NCBI RefSeq assembly: GCF_000272045.2
Contig: NZ_AJYZ02000041.1
Coordinates: 105,703-169,702, forward strand
Reading direction: 5' to 3'
Length of the DNA: 64,000 bases
DNA from: Vibrio crassostreae 9ZC13
Lineage (GTDB): Bacteria > Pseudomonadota > Gammaproteobacteria > Enterobacterales > Vibrionaceae
Part shown: one piece after another, positions 29,119-39,094 of the stretch
How the letters are laid out: every line of letters begins with the position of its first letter
How positions within the stretch are numbered: position 1 is the stretch's first letter
Translations under genes and position numbers: made by a program
Notes under the pieces: model-generated
What the model was told of the DNA's origin: nothing
Database searches by the model: none
What the model saw: the letters and a program-made list of their open reading frames with translations, nothing else

Positions 29119-29994
29119 CTAATTACAGTGCTCTTTTTGTAAACTATCAGGTAACTGACTGACGTTCCATTGTTGGCAGCCCCACAATAAAACCTCATCC
29201 ATTGAAGCCTCATAAAGGGCCGTCGGGATATCAAAACCTAAGAATCGCATCGCGTTGAGTAACGTTGGTTTTGGGTTGTCTAGATCTATCGCGGTGGCAT
29301 GGTTCTGTTTTGACAGTTTATTCCCCAAGCCATCGGTTGCCAATGGTAAGTGCAAGTAGCTCACTGTTTTTTGCTTGAGCGTCTTATACAAACTGATTTG
29401 TCGACCTGTTGGTTCTATCAGGTCTGCGCCTCTTACGACTTCTGTTACTCCTTGGTCGATGTCATCAAGAACAACGGCCAAGTTATAGGCAAACAATCCA
29501 TCTCTGCGTTTAATAATAAAATCTTCTGCAGCTAATGCTTTAGGGATTTGAATGGTGCCGTGGCGAACATCATCAAAGGACTCTACTGGAAAGTCCATGC
29601 ACAAGCGCACCGCCTGTTCACCTGAATCGATTAGGCCTACATCTCGACAGTGACCATTGTAAAAGCCGCCCAAAGCCTTTATCTGCTTGCGGGTGCATTG
29701 GCAGTAGTAGGCTTGATTGTCAGCAACCCATTGATCGATTTGAGCTTGATACAAGTTATGACGCTGGCTTTGATAGACGACTTCACCATCCCAAAATAGA
29801 TGGTAAGCCTCAAGCGTCTTAAGAATGAGGTCTGCAGCGCCGGCCATTTCTCTTGGTGGATCTAGGTCTTCCATACGAACTAACCATTTTCCTTGGTTAG
29901 ATTTCGCTTGAAAGTAGCTACCAAGAGCAGCAACAAGTGAGCCAAAATGAAGAGGACCTGACGGTGATGGTGCAAAGCGCCCGATATAATTCAT
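29119..29994 (-). CDS. gluQ: Glutamyl-Q tRNA(Asp) synthetase
   Basis: GluQ-Rs is a truncated glutamyl-tRNA synthetase that attaches glutamate to the queuosine base of tRNA(Asp). It has the class I HIGH-like motif APSPSGPLHFGSLVAALGSY, a zinc site around YYCQCTRKQI...NGHC, and the degenerate KMSKS motif NKLSKQ. The 291 residues lack an anticodon-binding domain, as expected. It follows dksA on the minus strand with 219 bases between, containing the dksA terminator. Confidence 0.95.
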   Translation of the reverse strand: MNYIGRFAPSPSGPLHFGSLVAALGSYFQAKSNQGKWLVRMEDLDPPREMAGAADLILKTLEAYHLFWDGEVVYQSQRHNLYQAQIDQWVADNQAYYCQCTRKQIKALGGFYNGHCRDVGLIDSGEQAVRLCMDFPVESFDDVRHGTIQIPKALAAEDFIIKRRDGLFAYNLAVVLDDIDQGVTEVVRGADLIEPTGRQISLYKTLKQKTVSYLHLPLATDGLGNKLSKQNHATAIDLDNPKPTLLNAMRFLGFDIPTALYEASMDEVLLWGCQQWNVSQLPDSLQKEHCN

Positions 29995-30171
29995 GAGTGA
30001 ACAACCTAATCTAAATGGTACCGCAGTAACCGATTCTTAAGACGTTTAACAAGAGCTTTAATGCGTAGAACTAAGCTTCAATCTATAGAAAAAAGGTTTG
30101 ATGCATAGAACTAAGGCTTAAAGCTGCTATTTACTATCAAGCGTGTGAAATACTTCGCTTGGATAACAAAC

Positions 30172-30196
30172 AAAAAAGGGAGCCAAGGCTCCCTTT
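30172..30196 (-). terminator. Terminator of dksA (minus strand)
   Basis: On the minus strand AAAGGGAGCC / GGCTCCCTTT with a 2-base loop (the stem may open for a larger loop) is followed by six T, 17 bases after the dksA stop. Confidence 0.9.
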
Positions 30197-30213
30197 CTTT
30201 ACATCTGCAAGAA

Positions 30214-30660
30214 TTAACCTTGCATCTGTTTCTCTTTGATCTCTGCAAGTGTTTTACAGTCAATACAAAGATCAGCAGTTGGACGAGCTTCAAGGCGACG
30301 AATGCCAATCTCGATACCGCAAGAATCACAGAAGCCGAAATCGTCTTCTTCGATCTTGTCTAATGTCTTCTCAATTTTTTTGATAAGACGACGCTCACGG
30401 TCACGGTTACGTAACTCTAAGCTGAATTCTTCTTCTTGAGAAGCACGGTCAACTGGGTCTGGGAAATTCGCTGCTTCGTCCTGCATGTGGTGCACAGTAC
30501 GATCAACTTCTTCCCTGAGCTGGTTGCGCCAAGCTGCTAAAATTTTTGTAAAATGTTCCGTTTGCTCAGGTGACATGTACTCTTCACCTGGCTTCTCTTG
30601 GTACGGTTCAACACCTGCGATGGCTAGGATGCCTAGCGCTTTTTTCTTAGATTCTGGCAT
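30214..30660 (-). CDS. dksA: RNA polymerase-binding transcription factor DksA
   Basis: DksA enters the secondary channel of RNA polymerase and, with ppGpp, drives the stringent response. The 148 residues form a coiled coil (about 33-105) with the acidic tip DPVD (Asp68, Asp71, equivalent to Asp71 and Asp74 of E. coli). A four-cysteine zinc finger follows (CDSCGIEI...CIDC). The start has AGGAG upstream. The link to gluQ and sfsA is conserved in enterobacteria. Confidence 0.97.
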   Translation of the reverse strand: MPESKKKALGILAIAGVEPYQEKPGEEYMSPEQTEHFTKILAAWRNQLREEVDRTVHHMQDEAANFPDPVDRASQEEEFSLELRNRDRERRLIKKIEKTLDKIEEDDFGFCDSCGIEIGIRRLEARPTADLCIDCKTLAEIKEKQMQG

Positions 30661-30795
30661 ACAGCATCTCCTATTTACACCTAGTCAACTGCAAAGCAGC
30701 TAATTTTAAGGCGGGTATCTATAGCAGAAAGAACGAATGGTGGCAAATACTCTTATTCAAACTTGCAATCAATGTGATTAGTTCAGCATCTTTGC

Positions 30796-31521
30796 TTAGC
30801 TATTGATAAATTCAACAGCTTGTTTTAGTTGTATTTGAGTACTGCTGAGCTCTGCTTTATAGCAAAGCACTTCAACTCCAGCGTCTTGTGCTTGTTTTAG
30901 TAATAACGAATATTTGGCGTCTATATGGTGTGCCGCAGACACTTTTTCAATACCTGAATGTAAAACAGTGAATAAAAGTACGGCTCTATTTCCAGATTCG
31001 ACCATTTCTGTGAGTTCACGCAGATGTTTTTGGCCTCTGGTTGTGACCGCATCAGGGAAAAAACCTTGCCCTTTAGTTGACGTTTCTTGCTCGTCGAGCA
31101 AAGTGACGCTTTTCACTTCGATATAGCAAGGCGGCTTTTCGTTATCTTCAAGCAGAATATCAATGCGACTATTCTCACTGCCATATTTCACTTCGGTTCG
31201 TAACGCGTTATAACCTAAGAGTTCAACTATAGTCCCATTTTTAATTGCTTCCACTGCTAGCTGGTTTGCCCGCGCAGTATTTACACAAATACGATGACCT
31301 TTGTCTGTTTCTGAGATCTCCCAGCTGTTTGGGTACTTTCTCTTTGCATTATCGGAGGTTGAGTACCACACCGTATTGCCAGGAGTCGCACATCCTGTCA
31401 TCGCTCCAGTGTTAGCGCAGTGGATAGTGCGCTCGCTACCGTCTGGAAGTTGGATGTCAGTGAGAAAGCGTTTATAGCGTTTAATAAGAGTCGCTGGCTC
31501 TAATGGAGGATTGAAGTGCAT
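30796..31521 (-). CDS. sfsA: Sugar fermentation stimulation protein SfsA
   Basis: SfsA has a nuclease-like fold with an OB domain. It was named for increasing maltose gene expression in E. coli, but its biochemical role is not settled. Family motifs are [12 protein letters not shown] and [27 protein letters not shown] (PD-(D/E)XK-like), followed by [17 protein letters not shown]. The 241-residue size is normal. It is divergent from hrpB, with 34 bases between the starts. Confidence 0.95.
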   Translation of the reverse strand: MHFNPPLEPATLIKRYKRFLTDIQLPDGSERTIHCANTGAMTGCATPGNTVWYSTSDNAKRKYPNSWEISETDKGHRICVNTARANQLAVEAIKNGTIVELLGYNALRTEVKYGSENSRIDILLEDNEKPPCYIEVKSVTLLDEQETSTKGQGFFPDAVTTRGQKHLRELTEMVESGNRAVLLFTVLHSGIEKVSAAHHIDAKYSLLLKQAQDAGVEVLCYKAELSSTQIQLKQAVEFINS

Positions 31522-31555
31522 ATTACTTATTTAGACAGGTAGGTTTTTATGTACA

Positions 31556-34054
31556 ATGTTGCCAACATTACACCACAAGGTTCTCCCATTGCCACAACTG
31601 CCCATAGAAGCTGTGATGCCAGATCTGCTCGCTGGCGTAGAAACACACACTCAACTTATTCTAAAGGCCGCTCCCGGTGCGGGTAAGTCAACATTCTTCC
31701 CTTTACAGTTAGTTAAGACCAACGCCGTTCAAGGCAAAATCATCATGCTTGAACCGAGGCGTTTGGCTGCAAGGAATATTGCTACTTACTTAGCGAGCCA
31801 ATTGGGAGAAAAGGTGGGAGAGAGCATTGGCTTTAGAGTTCGTGGTGAATCTAAAAGCAGCAGTACGACTCGCTTAGAGATTGTTACTGAAGGGATCATG
31901 ACAAGAATGATCCAAACCGACCCTGAATTGACAGGGGTTGATATGGTGATCTTTGATGAATTTCATGAGCGCAGCATTCACGCAGATACCGCATTGGCGT
32001 TTAGCTTAGAGATCCAAGACGCGCTGCGTGACGATCTAAAAGTGGTTGTGATGTCGGCAACCTTAGATCAACAAGCGCTACAAACTTTGCTACCGGATGC
32101 CAAATACGTTGAATCACAAGGTCGCACCTTTCCGGTCGATTTCCGTTATCAGCCTCTTAGTGCAAATGAATATCTAGCCCCTAAAATGGCTAACGTGATT
32201 CGCTCTCTGATGGAGAAAGAGTCAGGCTCACTTCTGGCCTTTTTGCCGGGCGTTTCTGCGATTAAGCAGGTGGAATCTCAACTAGAACAATTCGCCAATG
32301 ATATCGATGTGTGTCCTCTGTATGGGCAACTCAGCTTTTCTCAACAGCAGAAAGCGATCGCGCCATCAGAGAAAGGGCGTCGAAAGGTGGTGTTAGCGAC
32401 CAATATTGCTGAGACTTCTTTGACGATTGAAGGTATTCGATTGGTGGTTGATTCCGGGCTTGAACGTGTGGCGAAGTTCGATCTGAAAACCGGTATTACT
32501 AAGCTTGAGCAAGTGAAAATCTCGCAATCTTCAGCTGAACAACGAGCGGGCCGTGCGGGACGAATTGAAGAGGGCTTGTGCGTTCGTTTGTACAGCGAAA
32601 CGCAGCTGATGCAGCAACCAGCTATACCAGAACCTGAAATTCTTCATTCTGATTTGTCTTCGCTGGTGTCTGAATTGACGCAATGGGGCGCTGCGAGTGC
32701 TGATGAACTGCAATGGTTAGACGTTCCACCCAAAGCTTCTATCGGGCAAGCCAAGCAACTCTTACAGACTCTTGAATTGTTAGACGATAATGGTCAATTT
32801 ACGGCATTAGGAAAACAGGTCCAACGTTTAGGTCTAGAGCCTCGTATTGCCAGCATGTTGGTTAAAGCGCAGCAAGGTAGTCCTGCTCTGTTGAATGTCG
32901 CGATTGTTGCTGCTGCTTTGCTGGAAGAGCCGGAGCGCAATGTGACGGATATTCAACACTCTTTGCATCGACTTAAGCAAAGAAAACATTCCAAAAATAG
33001 CGTTGTGATGCAGCGAGCGAAAAGTCTCGCGAGCAAACTCAATCATCACTTAGATTTGTCACAAGCTGACGAATCATTGCTACCATTAGTGCTTTGTTTT
33101 GCCTTCCCAGACCGGATTGCACAAGTGAGAAGCGCGACCAGCAGTGCTTTCCTTTTGGCGAATGGCCACGGTGCTGAGGTTCGTGATGATGATCCACTGG
33201 CGAACAATAACTATATCGTAGTGATTGATTTGATGCGCAGCACAGGGCGAGCCAGTCAGATTTTCTTAGCCACCGCGGTTGATATCGCACAGTTAGAAGC
33301 TGAATTTCCAAAACTGTTTGTGCGTTCCGATTACGCCGATTGGGATGAGAAACGTGGCCGTTTAGTTGCTGAGCAGCGTGTATCTCTGGGCAAGTTGATT
33401 ATCAGCACCAAAGCTTTACCTGATCCCGATGCGAATCAGGCGAGCCAAGCGCTGCTCAATTATGTCGCTCGATGTGGGTTGGATCGCTTAAATTGGACAG
33501 CTTCGGCTAAGCAGTTGGTTGAGCGTGTGCGCTGTGCAGCACTTTGGATGCCTGAGCATGATTGGCCAGCGATGGACGATGCGAGTTTGATTGAACACCT
33601 TGATGAGTGGCTATCTCCCTATCTGAATGGCATTAAGTCGGCAAAAGGGCTGGCTAGTGTTTCGATTGAGCAAGCATTGTCGGCTTATCTTGGTTGGCCT
33701 TTGAATCAAGAAATCGACCAATGGTTGCCAACGCACTATCTGATGCCAACAGGCAGCAAGAAGGCCATTCGTTATCAATATCAATCTGAACCAGTGATCT
33801 CAGTGCGAATGCAGGAAGTCTTTGGCGAACAAGACTCGCCATTGATCGCGCAAGGGCGTAAAAAAGTAGTGCTTGAGCTCCTTTCTCCAGCACAGCGACC
33901 ACTACAAATTACTCAAGATTTAGCTGGCTTTTGGGCTGGCGCGTACAAAGAAGTACAAAAAGAGATGAAGGGCCGTTACCCAAAACATCCTTGGCCGGAT
34001 GACCCTGCTAACCATGTAGCAACCACTAAAACCAAACGACAGTTGAATCGATGA
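31556..34054 (+). CDS. hrpB: ATP-dependent RNA helicase HrpB
   Basis: HrpB is a DEAH-type helicase whose cellular role is poorly known. Motifs are AAPGAGKST (Walker A), LEPRRLAARN, DEFHERS (motif II), MSATLD, and the second RecA domain with TNIAETSLTIEGI and QRAGRAGR. The C-terminal HrpB-specific domain follows. At 832 residues it is full length. The ATG at 31556 is poorly placed relative to AGGTAGG. A downstream in-frame TTG at 31589 (AAGG upstream) is an alternative start. Its stop overlaps the mrcB start. Confidence 0.94.
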   Translation: MLPTLHHKVLPLPQLPIEAVMPDLLAGVETHTQLILKAAPGAGKSTFFPLQLVKTNAVQGKIIMLEPRRLAARNIATYLASQLGEKVGESIGFRVRGESKSSSTTRLEIVTEGIMTRMIQTDPELTGVDMVIFDEFHERSIHADTALAFSLEIQDALRDDLKVVVMSATLDQQALQTLLPDAKYVESQGRTFPVDFRYQPLSANEYLAPKMANVIRSLMEKESGSLLAFLPGVSAIKQVESQLEQFANDIDVCPLYGQLSFSQQQKAIAPSEKGRRKVVLATNIAETSLTIEGIRLVVDSGLERVAKFDLKTGITKLEQVKISQSSAEQRAGRAGRIEEGLCVRLYSETQLMQQPAIPEPEILHSDLSSLVSELTQWGAASADELQWLDVPPKASIGQAKQLLQTLELLDDNGQFTALGKQVQRLGLEPRIASMLVKAQQGSPALLNVAIVAAALLEEPERNVTDIQHSLHRLKQRKHSKNSVVMQRAKSLASKLNHHLDLSQADESLLPLVLCFAFPDRIAQVRSATSSAFLLANGHGAEVRDDDPLANNNYIVVIDLMRSTGRASQIFLATAVDIAQLEAEFPKLFVRSDYADWDEKRGRLVAEQRVSLGKLIISTKALPDPDANQASQALLNYVARCGLDRLNWTASAKQLVERVRCAALWMPEHDWPAMDDASLIEHLDEWLSPYLNGIKSAKGLASVSIEQALSAYLGWPLNQEIDQWLPTHYLMPTGSKKAIRYQYQSEPVISVRMQEVFGEQDSPLIAQGRKKVVLELLSPAQRPLQITQDLAGFWAGAYKEVQKEMKGRYPKHPWPDDPANHVATTKTKRQLNR

Positions 34055-36450
34055 TGACCAAAATGTTAACGCCAAAAAAGGCACCACCTAAAAAAGCGCC
34101 AGCAAAGAAGTCACCAGCGACCAAAGCCAAGCCAAGAAAACCAAGAGCGGCTGCGAAAAAGACCAAACCTAAGGCTAAGAAATCTGGCAAAAGAGGTTGG
34201 TTGAAGATCCTATGGGGCATTTCTTGGAAAGCGGGCTTAGCGCTTGCGGCATTGCTGTTGTTCGTCGGTATTTATCTTGATTCTGTGGTCAAACAGCGCT
34301 TTGAAGGTCAGCTGTTTGATTTGCCAACCGTGGTTTATGCGCGAGTGCTAGACCTGTCTCCGGGAACTCCGGTGAGTTTGGTTCAGGTTAAGAATGAGCT
34401 CGATGTACTTAATTACCGTAAGGTGAACGCGCCTCGTCACCCAGGCGAATACTCTTCTTCTTCGACCAAGATTGAAATGATTCGTCGTCCGTTCGAGTTT
34501 GTTGATGGACCGGAAGCGGATCGTCATGTGATGCTGCACTTCAATGGTAACGAATTAACTCGCATTCAGTCGCTGGAGAAGAAAGGCGACATGGGCTACC
34601 TGCGTGTTGAACCGAAAATGCTTGGCATGCTTGAGAAAAGTAACGATGAGCAGCGCCTGTTCTTAAAACGCAATCAGTTCCCAGAAGTGATGGTTGATGC
34701 CTTACTGGCAACCGAAGACCGAAACTTCTATCAACACGATGGTGTGTCGCCACTGGCCATCGCTCGTGCAATGGTCGTTAACGTCAAAGCTGGGCGAACG
34801 GTACAAGGTGGTAGTACGCTGACACAACAGTTGGCAAAAAACCTGTTCCTGTCCAGTGAACGTACATTGTGGCGTAAGGTTCGTGAAGCCTACATTGCAC
34901 TTATCTTAGACCATCGTTACAGCAAAGACCGTATCCTAGAGGCTTACTTAAATGAGGTTTATCTTGGACAGAATGGTGGGCAAGCGATTCATGGCTTCGG
35001 TTTAGCGTCTCGTTTGTATTTTGGTCAACCTATTCAAGAGCTGCGCATCGATCAGCTAGCACTGCTGGTGGGTATGGTGAAAGGACCGTCGTATTACAAT
35101 CCGGTTCGCTATCCTGAGCGTGCTAAGACTCGACGCGATCTGGTTCTTCGCTTATTGATGCAACAAGACATCTTAACTCCGCGACAATACGAAGAGGCGG
35201 CGAGTCGTGATTTGGATATTCAAGACAACCCACGCATTGCTAGCCGTCAGCCCGCTTATTTCCAACAAGTAAACATTGAGCTTAAGAAGTATGTCGGCGA
35301 TCGATTTGAGGCGAAAAAAGGGATTCGAGTCTTTACCTCTCTGGATCCGGTATCTCAAGACAAGTTAGAGAAGTCGATTGCTCGTAAGGTGCCTGATTTA
35401 TCGAAAACCGCAGGTAATAAGCTGGAAGCAGCAGCTATTGCCGTGGATAGAAATACCGGTGAAATCCGGGCGATGGTCGGTGGTAAGCGTACTGGCTACG
35501 ATGGCTTTAACCGTGCCTTGAACGCGAGTCGCCCAATTGGTTCTTTGGTCAAGCCTGCAATTTACTTAACCGCACTAGAGCAGCCTCAGAAGTACACGTT
35601 GGCGACAACATTGAAAGACACGCCACTGAGCTTGAAAGGCAGTAAAGGTAGCGTGTGGAGCCCGAGAAACTTCGATCGTAAGTTCCGTGGCGATGTGCCT
35701 TTGTATGTGGCGCTTTCTAAGTCTTACAACGTACCTACTGTTCGTTTAGGCATGCAATTAGGCATTGATAGTGTCTCGGATACGATTGGAAAACTGGGGG
35801 TCGATAAAAATGAGATTCGCCCAGTGCCGTCGATGTTTTTGGGTTCGTTCTCACTGACTCCGTTCCAAGTTGCGCAGATGTATCAAACCATTACCAATTC
35901 TGGGCGTATAGCACCTTTGTCTGCGCTTCGCTCAGTTGTTGATAACGATGGCGAGGTTCTGTATCAGTCGATCCCTCGTGTATCACAAAGCGTTGACCAG
36001 CAAGCCGCTTGGCTTACAACCTATGCAATGAAACGTGGCGTGTCGGAAGGCACGGGCCGTTTCCTACAAGGTCAGTTTGCATGGGCAGGGTTAGCTGGTA
36101 AAACTGGCACTAGTAATGACAGCCGAGACAGTTGGTTCGTGGGCGTAGATGGCCGTGAAGTGACGACCATCTGGCTAGGACGTGATGATAATAAGCCGAC
36201 TAAGCTTACTGGTTCGAGTGGTGCGTTACGTGTTTATGCCGATTATCTCAAACAGAGAACACCCGAGCAGTTATTACTGCCTTGGCCGACAGGAATTGTC
36301 ACCGCTAACTTTACTCGAACTTCTGAAGGGGCTTTAGAGTTTGATTGTGATGGTGCAGTTAAACTGCCACTTTGGGATGAGGGTGGAAACATTAAAAAGG
36401 GCTGTGAAAGTCAACCAAAACAGTGGCTAAAGAAGCTTTTTCAGTGGTAA
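34051..36450 (+). CDS. mrcB: Penicillin-binding protein 1B (bifunctional)
   Basis: PBP1b polymerises and cross-links peptidoglycan. A very basic cytoplasmic tail (Lys/Pro/Ala repeats, residues 1-48) precedes one membrane segment (about 55-75), a UB2H-like domain, the transglycosylase (EDRNFYQHDGVSP, QGGSTLTQQLAKN) and the transpeptidase with SLVK (SxxK), SKSYN (SxN) and KTGTSN (KTG). It overlaps the hrpB stop (ATGA). The neighbouring ATG at 34054 is an equally possible start. Confidence 0.96.
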   Translation: MMTKMLTPKKAPPKKAPAKKSPATKAKPRKPRAAAKKTKPKAKKSGKRGWLKILWGISWKAGLALAALLLFVGIYLDSVVKQRFEGQLFDLPTVVYARVLDLSPGTPVSLVQVKNELDVLNYRKVNAPRHPGEYSSSSTKIEMIRRPFEFVDGPEADRHVMLHFNGNELTRIQSLEKKGDMGYLRVEPKMLGMLEKSNDEQRLFLKRNQFPEVMVDALLATEDRNFYQHDGVSPLAIARAMVVNVKAGRTVQGGSTLTQQLAKNLFLSSERTLWRKVREAYIALILDHRYSKDRILEAYLNEVYLGQNGGQAIHGFGLASRLYFGQPIQELRIDQLALLVGMVKGPSYYNPVRYPERAKTRRDLVLRLLMQQDILTPRQYEEAASRDLDIQDNPRIASRQPAYFQQVNIELKKYVGDRFEAKKGIRVFTSLDPVSQDKLEKSIARKVPDLSKTAGNKLEAAAIAVDRNTGEIRAMVGGKRTGYDGFNRALNASRPIGSLVKPAIYLTALEQPQKYTLATTLKDTPLSLKGSKGSVWSPRNFDRKFRGDVPLYVALSKSYNVPTVRLGMQLGIDSVSDTIGKLGVDKNEIRPVPSMFLGSFSLTPFQVAQMYQTITNSGRIAPLSALRSVVDNDGEVLYQSIPRVSQSVDQQAAWLTTYAMKRGVSEGTGRFLQGQFAWAGLAGKTGTSNDSRDSWFVGVDGREVTTIWLGRDDNKPTKLTGSSGALRVYADYLKQRTPEQLLLPWPTGIVTANFTRTSEGALEFDCDGAVKLPLWDEGGNIKKGCESQPKQWLKKLFQW

Positions 36451-36467
36451 AGTCGTAACAAGAAAGA

Positions 36468-38822
36468 ATGACAAGGACAGTTAAAATAATGATTTCTCGT
36501 TGGTTAGTGAGTGGCTTAGGTGTTGTCGGTACTGTGATCAGTTTTCAGCTGTTTGCATCCACCGCGACACAGATTGATCAATCTCAGCAGGCTGAACAAG
36601 CTCATAAAAGGCCAACCGTTGCTGTCGTTCTTGCTGGTGGTGGGGCAAAAGGTGCAGCTCACATTGGTGTGCTTAAAGCTCTAGAAGAGATGCAAATCCC
36701 GGTTGATTACATTACCGGTACCAGTATGGGCTCATACGTTGGTGGTCTTTATGCGACAGGGATGAGTGCTGATGAGATCGAGAGCTTTATTTATACGGTT
36801 GATTGGAATCGCGGTTATCGTGATCGCGTTAACCGTAGTGATCGCCGTGTACGTGACAAAGAATATGAAGACCGCTACCAACTGAACACCGATCTCGGTT
36901 TAGGTTGGGGCGAAATCAAAGCTAGGAAAGGCGTGGTTCAAGGTCAGAATATGTTGCGTATTCTGCGTGAGACCACAGGTAACCTATCTCCACTCGACTC
37001 TTTTGACCATCTTGCTATCCCATACCGTTCAGTCGCAACCGACATTATTGAGCTTGAAGAAGTGGTCATCGACCATGGTCACCTTGTTGATGCGATGATG
37101 GCCAGTATGTCAGTTCCCGGAGCGCTTCCCCCTTATGAATTAGATGGCCGAATGCTGGTTGATGGTGGTGTCACCAATAATATGCCAGTCGACGTTGCTA
37201 GAGCGATGGGCGCGGACATCGTCATTGCGGTGGATATCAGTACCAATTACAAAGGCAAAGAAGACTTCACGAATTTTCTAGCGGCAGCTGACCAACTCTC
37301 GAATTATTTGGTCCAACGCAGCACCCAAGAGCAAGCTGAAACTTTAACAGACGATGATGTCTTCCTGCGCCCAGATGTTGGGGAAATGGAGACGACAGAA
37401 TTTGATAAAATGCCATCGGCTTTCCTCGCGGGCTATGAAGCTGCTAAGCAGCATACTGATGAACTTTCTAAGCTATCGCTCTCAAATGCCGATTATCAGC
37501 ATTATATCGAGGACAAACAAAAAGCACGCAGACAGCTGAAACATGGCGATAAGACTGTCGTCGATAGGGTTGTCATCAACAACAACACCCACTATTCAGA
37601 TAAGTTGATCGAAAACCGCTTAAATCTCGATTCTGGTGAGGTTTTGAAAACCAGTGAAATCGAATCTAAAGTGAAAGATCTCTATGCACTGGATAGATTT
37701 GAGTTGGTCACTTATGAATTTGACAACGTTGACGGTGAAGATCAACTTCAAGTCGATGTGAACGAAAAGTCTTGGGGCCCAAACTACCTCAACTTTCGAT
37801 TCTTTCTTGAAGATGATTTCTCTACTACCAGTCAGTACTCGATCGGTGTCTCAGCCAACTTTACCGATATTAATAAGCATGGTGCAGAGCTAAGAACTAA
37901 CGTCGAGATGGGTACTGACAAACGAATTGAAGCGGAACTTTACTCGCCCTTCTTTTCGAGTCAAAAACTGTTCACTTCTGCATCGGTTGTTTACAGCAAA
38001 GAGAACAGAAACCTACCCGCAGATATTGATGATATTGAAGAACCGACACTGGACGTAACGAAAGATTATCTCCCTATGACGTATAGTGAATATGTCGGTG
38101 AATTGGCATTAGGCTATCAACCAACCTTGTGGCAGGAGCTGACATTTGGTGTTCGTTATACAGATGGGGATGTTGAGGTTTCTTCGTTACCTTCATTGGG
38201 CAGTGGTGGCTACAAGCGTATTGGTGGCTTCATGGGTTACCGACTGGATACTTTGGATAATTTCAGCTTACCGACCAAGGGTTACTTTGTCGATTTAGAG
38301 TACCTCGTTTCTCATGATGATTTTGATAATGACAGCTCTCTTGGTGAATCGGATTTAACGTCTGAGAGTGATACGGTTTATGAGTTTTCGGCTAATTTCA
38401 TGGCAGCAAAGAGTATTGAGAAGCATACTTTAGTCGCAAAGCTGGATTACGGAATTGTAGAAAGTAAAAACTCTGTTTTTCCAATCGACCCCAAAGAGCT
38501 TGGTGGCTTCTTAAACCTGTCAGGTATTCCAAGGAATAGTATGATAGGTCAGAACTTGGCCTACACCAGCCTTATCTATCGTTATAAGTGGTTTGAAAAT
38601 GACTTCGGCCTCTTTAAATCACCGTTCTACGTAGGTGCATCCATAGAACATGGTGGTGTTTGGTCGAACAATGATTTAACCATTGATGAAGCACCAATGT
38701 ACACCGCAGGTTCTGTTTTTGCTGGTGTTGATTCGCCAATAGGACCGATCATTTTGGCTTATGGCCGAACTGAAGATAACTATGATTCGGTCTATTTGAT
38801 TGTCGGTACTTCCTACAAATAA
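36468..38822 (+). CDS. Patatin-like phospholipase with outer-membrane barrel (type Vd autotransporter)
   Basis: The protein looks like PlpD-type type Vd secretion. A signal peptide (about 8-33) is followed by a patatin lipase domain (about 48-320) with oxyanion loop GGGAKGAAH, nucleophile motif GTSMG (Ser86) and DGG (catalytic Asp). A POTRA-like linker (about 360-425) and a C-terminal BamA-like beta barrel (about 425-784) follow. The barrel end is aromatic-poor at the final residue (SYK). An internal ATG at 36489 is an alternative start. It lies 17 bases after mrcB. The substrate is unknown. Confidence 0.88.
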   Translation: MTRTVKIMISRWLVSGLGVVGTVISFQLFASTATQIDQSQQAEQAHKRPTVAVVLAGGGAKGAAHIGVLKALEEMQIPVDYITGTSMGSYVGGLYATGMSADEIESFIYTVDWNRGYRDRVNRSDRRVRDKEYEDRYQLNTDLGLGWGEIKARKGVVQGQNMLRILRETTGNLSPLDSFDHLAIPYRSVATDIIELEEVVIDHGHLVDAMMASMSVPGALPPYELDGRMLVDGGVTNNMPVDVARAMGADIVIAVDISTNYKGKEDFTNFLAAADQLSNYLVQRSTQEQAETLTDDDVFLRPDVGEMETTEFDKMPSAFLAGYEAAKQHTDELSKLSLSNADYQHYIEDKQKARRQLKHGDKTVVDRVVINNNTHYSDKLIENRLNLDSGEVLKTSEIESKVKDLYALDRFELVTYEFDNVDGEDQLQVDVNEKSWGPNYLNFRFFLEDDFSTTSQYSIGVSANFTDINKHGAELRTNVEMGTDKRIEAELYSPFFSSQKLFTSASVVYSKENRNLPADIDDIEEPTLDVTKDYLPMTYSEYVGELALGYQPTLWQELTFGVRYTDGDVEVSSLPSLGSGGYKRIGGFMGYRLDTLDNFSLPTKGYFVDLEYLVSHDDFDNDSSLGESDLTSESDTVYEFSANFMAAKSIEKHTLVAKLDYGIVESKNSVFPIDPKELGGFLNLSGIPRNSMIGQNLAYTSLIYRYKWFENDFGLFKSPFYVGASIEHGGVWSNNDLTIDEAPMYTAGSVFAGVDSPIGPIILAYGRTEDNYDSVYLIVGTSYK

Positions 38823-38912
38823 TCATGCGTAGAGTAGCCGTTTAACTGCGTAATTAGGCAAAAATAGTGGGACTTTCGTCTTAACTTGCTATGTTGGTCA
38901 AAATGATAAGAT

Positions 38913-38927
38913 TTTAATTTAACGTTA
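38913..38927 (+). promoter_or_regulatory. ArcA-like site upstream of acnB
   Basis: TTTAATTTAACGTTA matches 12 of 15 bases of the ArcA consensus as I remember it (GTTAATTAAATGTTA) and overlaps the promoter. acnB is ArcA-repressed in E. coli. Confidence 0.4.
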
Positions 38928-38931
38928 AATT

Positions 38932-38940
38932 TGCTATTCT
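38932..38940 (+). promoter_or_regulatory. Candidate extended -10 promoter of acnB
   Basis: TGCTATTCT is an extended -10 element (TGnTATtcT) about 155 bases before the GTG start. A clear -35 is missing. Confidence 0.4.
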
Positions 38941-39094
38941 ATCGCCCACAGTTTGGCCTCTATGACGCCGCTCATCAATACAAATTGAATGACAAAAATG
39001 GCAATGGAGAGCCAAGTTTCCAAGGATGTTCACTTCTTTATTTTACTAACAATTATGAAGGTAAGAAGTGAACCGCAATGAGAGGAAAAAAGTC

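Noticed and set aside
34060..34190. Lys/Pro/Ala-rich start of mrcB as a repeat or frameshift artefact
   Set aside because: PBP1b proteins normally have a very basic cytoplasmic tail, and the frame continues without a break.
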